The position numbers and the translations under genes were made by a program. The notes below the pieces were generated by a model that saw nothing but the letters and a program-made list of their open reading frames with translations, was not told the DNA's origin and made no database searches. Below are positions 6,581 to 7,279 of a stretch of 7,279 bases of DNA, one piece after another. The DNA is taken from contig JASHYD010000481.1 of assembly GCA_030043175.1 (NCBI GenBank), positions 1-7,279 of the forward strand. Direction: 5' to 3'. Origin of the DNA: Xanthobacteraceae bacterium (GTDB lineage: Bacteria > Pseudomonadota > Alphaproteobacteria > Rhizobiales > Xanthobacteraceae). Positions within the stretch are counted from its first letter, which is position 1. Each line of letters starts with the position of its first letter.

Positions 6581-6796
6581 CGCGCTTCGCCCTTCAAACC
6601 TGTCTGCCTGGCGCCACACGTCCAGGAACACTTCACTGATCAAATCCTCGGCAACTGTCTGGTTACCGACGAGGCGAAGCACAAACCGATAAACGCGCAC
6701 CTGATGGCGAGCGAACAGAACCTGCATCGCGAGCCGGTCGCCTTGGGCGACCCTGCCGATCAGGACTTCGTCTGAGGCAGAAAGATCCGCGCTCAA
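6581..6796 (-). pseudogene. Truncated ECF-type RNA polymerase sigma factor (region 2 only)
   Basis: From TTG at 6796 the minus strand encodes about 72 residues of an ECF sigma factor: SASDEVLIGRVAQGDRLAMQ, VLFARHQVRVYRFVLRLVGN, then QTVAEDLISEVFLDVWRQAD and RFEGRSA. This is region 2, which binds core polymerase and the -10 element; AEDLISEVFLDVWR is the most conserved part. Family resemblance stops at RFEGRSAV, where homologues continue with STWLLAIARFKAL. Linker and region 4 (-35 recognition) are absent. The frame stays open leftward through the ABC fragment and into the antisense of cgl to 5942, but that part is not sigma-like. An in-frame TGA at 6802-6800 blocks any earlier start. I judge it a gene relic created by a rearrangement near 6570-6581; a free region 2 peptide is a remote alternative. 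Confidence 0.75.
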
Positions 6797-6851
6797 CGAT
6801 CAACTCGTGACGTCGGTCGGGGTGAGGATGACTTCGGTTCAAAAGTTTGGA

Positions 6852-7279
6852 TTATCCCCGCATAAACAACGCCAACGTGTGCCCTGCACGTTGGCTGCCG
6901 CCCTCTGTGAACAGGCGCGGGCGGACCTCGATGAAGTGATCAAGGTTGCTCTCGCGCCACCCCGTTTGGTCAAAAAACTCATCTGACCGCTCCTCGGCCA
7001 AACGAACGATCAGTTGCTCGAGCTTGCGCGTGACCCGCGGCCGACCTGGGCCGCGACGAGCTTTCGAGCCATCGAACTTGTGGGCGACCAGCTTGCGATA
7101 CCAGGCCAGGATGGCGTCGGGCTTAGCCACAGTTGCGACCTCGGCGAGAGCCGGGCGGCCGAGCCGATGCCCGATTTCACCAAGCGTGGAGCGCTCGCCG
7201 TCCGAGAGCTTCAAGCGTCCATTCAACTGGGCTTTCAGAACGCGGTTCTCGGCGGTCAAATATTCATTCCGCGCCAGCA
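6852..7279 (-). mobile_element. Truncated integrase-type IS transposase (runs off right edge)
   Basis: The minus-strand frame is open to the window edge: LARNEYL precedes the TTG at 7259, so the true start lies outside. The next 90 residues match the N-terminal helix-turn-helix part of an rve-type transposase: TAENRVLKAQLNGRLKLSDG, IGHRLGRPALAEVATVAKPD, AILAWYRKLVAHKFDGSKAR, then GPGRPRVTRKLEQLIVRLAEE. Homologues continue with a WGYDRI segment and a DDE integrase core; here the match ends at about 6990 and an unrelated 45-codon tail leads to TAA 6854-6852. All catalytic residues are missing, so it cannot transpose. The tail may be the 3' end of the element after an internal deletion, or neighbouring chromosomal DNA. 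IS family assignment (IS3/IS481-like) is tentative. Confidence 0.8.
6871..6895 (-). terminator. Perfect 9-bp hairpin, possible terminator
   Basis: GCCAACGTG (6871-6879) and CACGTTGGC (6887-6895) form a perfect 9-bp stem with a 7-base loop. On the minus strand the stem is followed by GTTGTTTATG, a short T-rich run, so it could end transcription from the transposase side. It lies within the non-homologous tail of that frame, which suggests the tail is not true coding sequence. Confidence 0.4.

Noticed and set aside
6828..6986. 52-codon + strand frame starting MTSVQKFGLS and ending LVKKLI
   Set aside because: It looks mildly protein-like but resembles no family I know, has GAGG directly abutting the ATG, and is antisense to the transposase tail across the hairpin.

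Overview
The window looks like high-GC alphaproteobacterial DNA, most likely Bradyrhizobium or a close relative. I infer this from remembered family resemblance, not from a search. The recognisable proteins (a transglutaminase pair, a small zinc-ribbon protein, a SHOCT protein with a VPEA-type linker, a truncated ECF sigma factor and an integrase-type transposase) all resemble families common in that group. No tRNA, rRNA or CRISPR array is visible.

Layout, left to right. Positions 1-1594 hold two tandem + strand transglutaminase-like genes; the first is cut by the left edge. An intergenic stretch (1595-1899) carries three packed palindromes and a TTGACA box, followed by a small Cys4 zinc-ribbon gene (1900-2130). 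Positions 2131-2510 have no gene I can support. On the minus strand (2511-3349) lies a SHOCT-domain gene broken by one frameshift and one in-frame TAG. A relic of a short-chain dehydrogenase/reductase follows on the + strand (about 3402-3782).

The one intact metabolic unit is 3909-6442: a cystathionine beta-synthase with two C-terminal CBS domains, and a cystathionine gamma-lyase-type enzyme whose ATG overlaps the upstream stop (ATGA). Together they would run reverse transsulfuration: homocysteine plus serine to cystathionine, then to cysteine, 2-oxobutyrate and ammonia. A promoter-like sequence placed so that the transcript would begin almost at the cbs ATG suggests a leaderless mRNA.

The right end is debris on the minus strand: a roughly 30-codon piece of an ABC-type substrate-binding protein abuts the N-terminal 72 codons of an ECF sigma factor. 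These are followed by a transposase fragment that runs off the right edge and has lost its catalytic core. The picture is an intact two-gene sulfur amino acid operon set in decaying accessory DNA. I found no convincing new biological system. The best leads are the chimeric sigma/ABC join, the His-to-Ser active-site change in the second transglutaminase, the palindrome cluster and the leaderless operon start.
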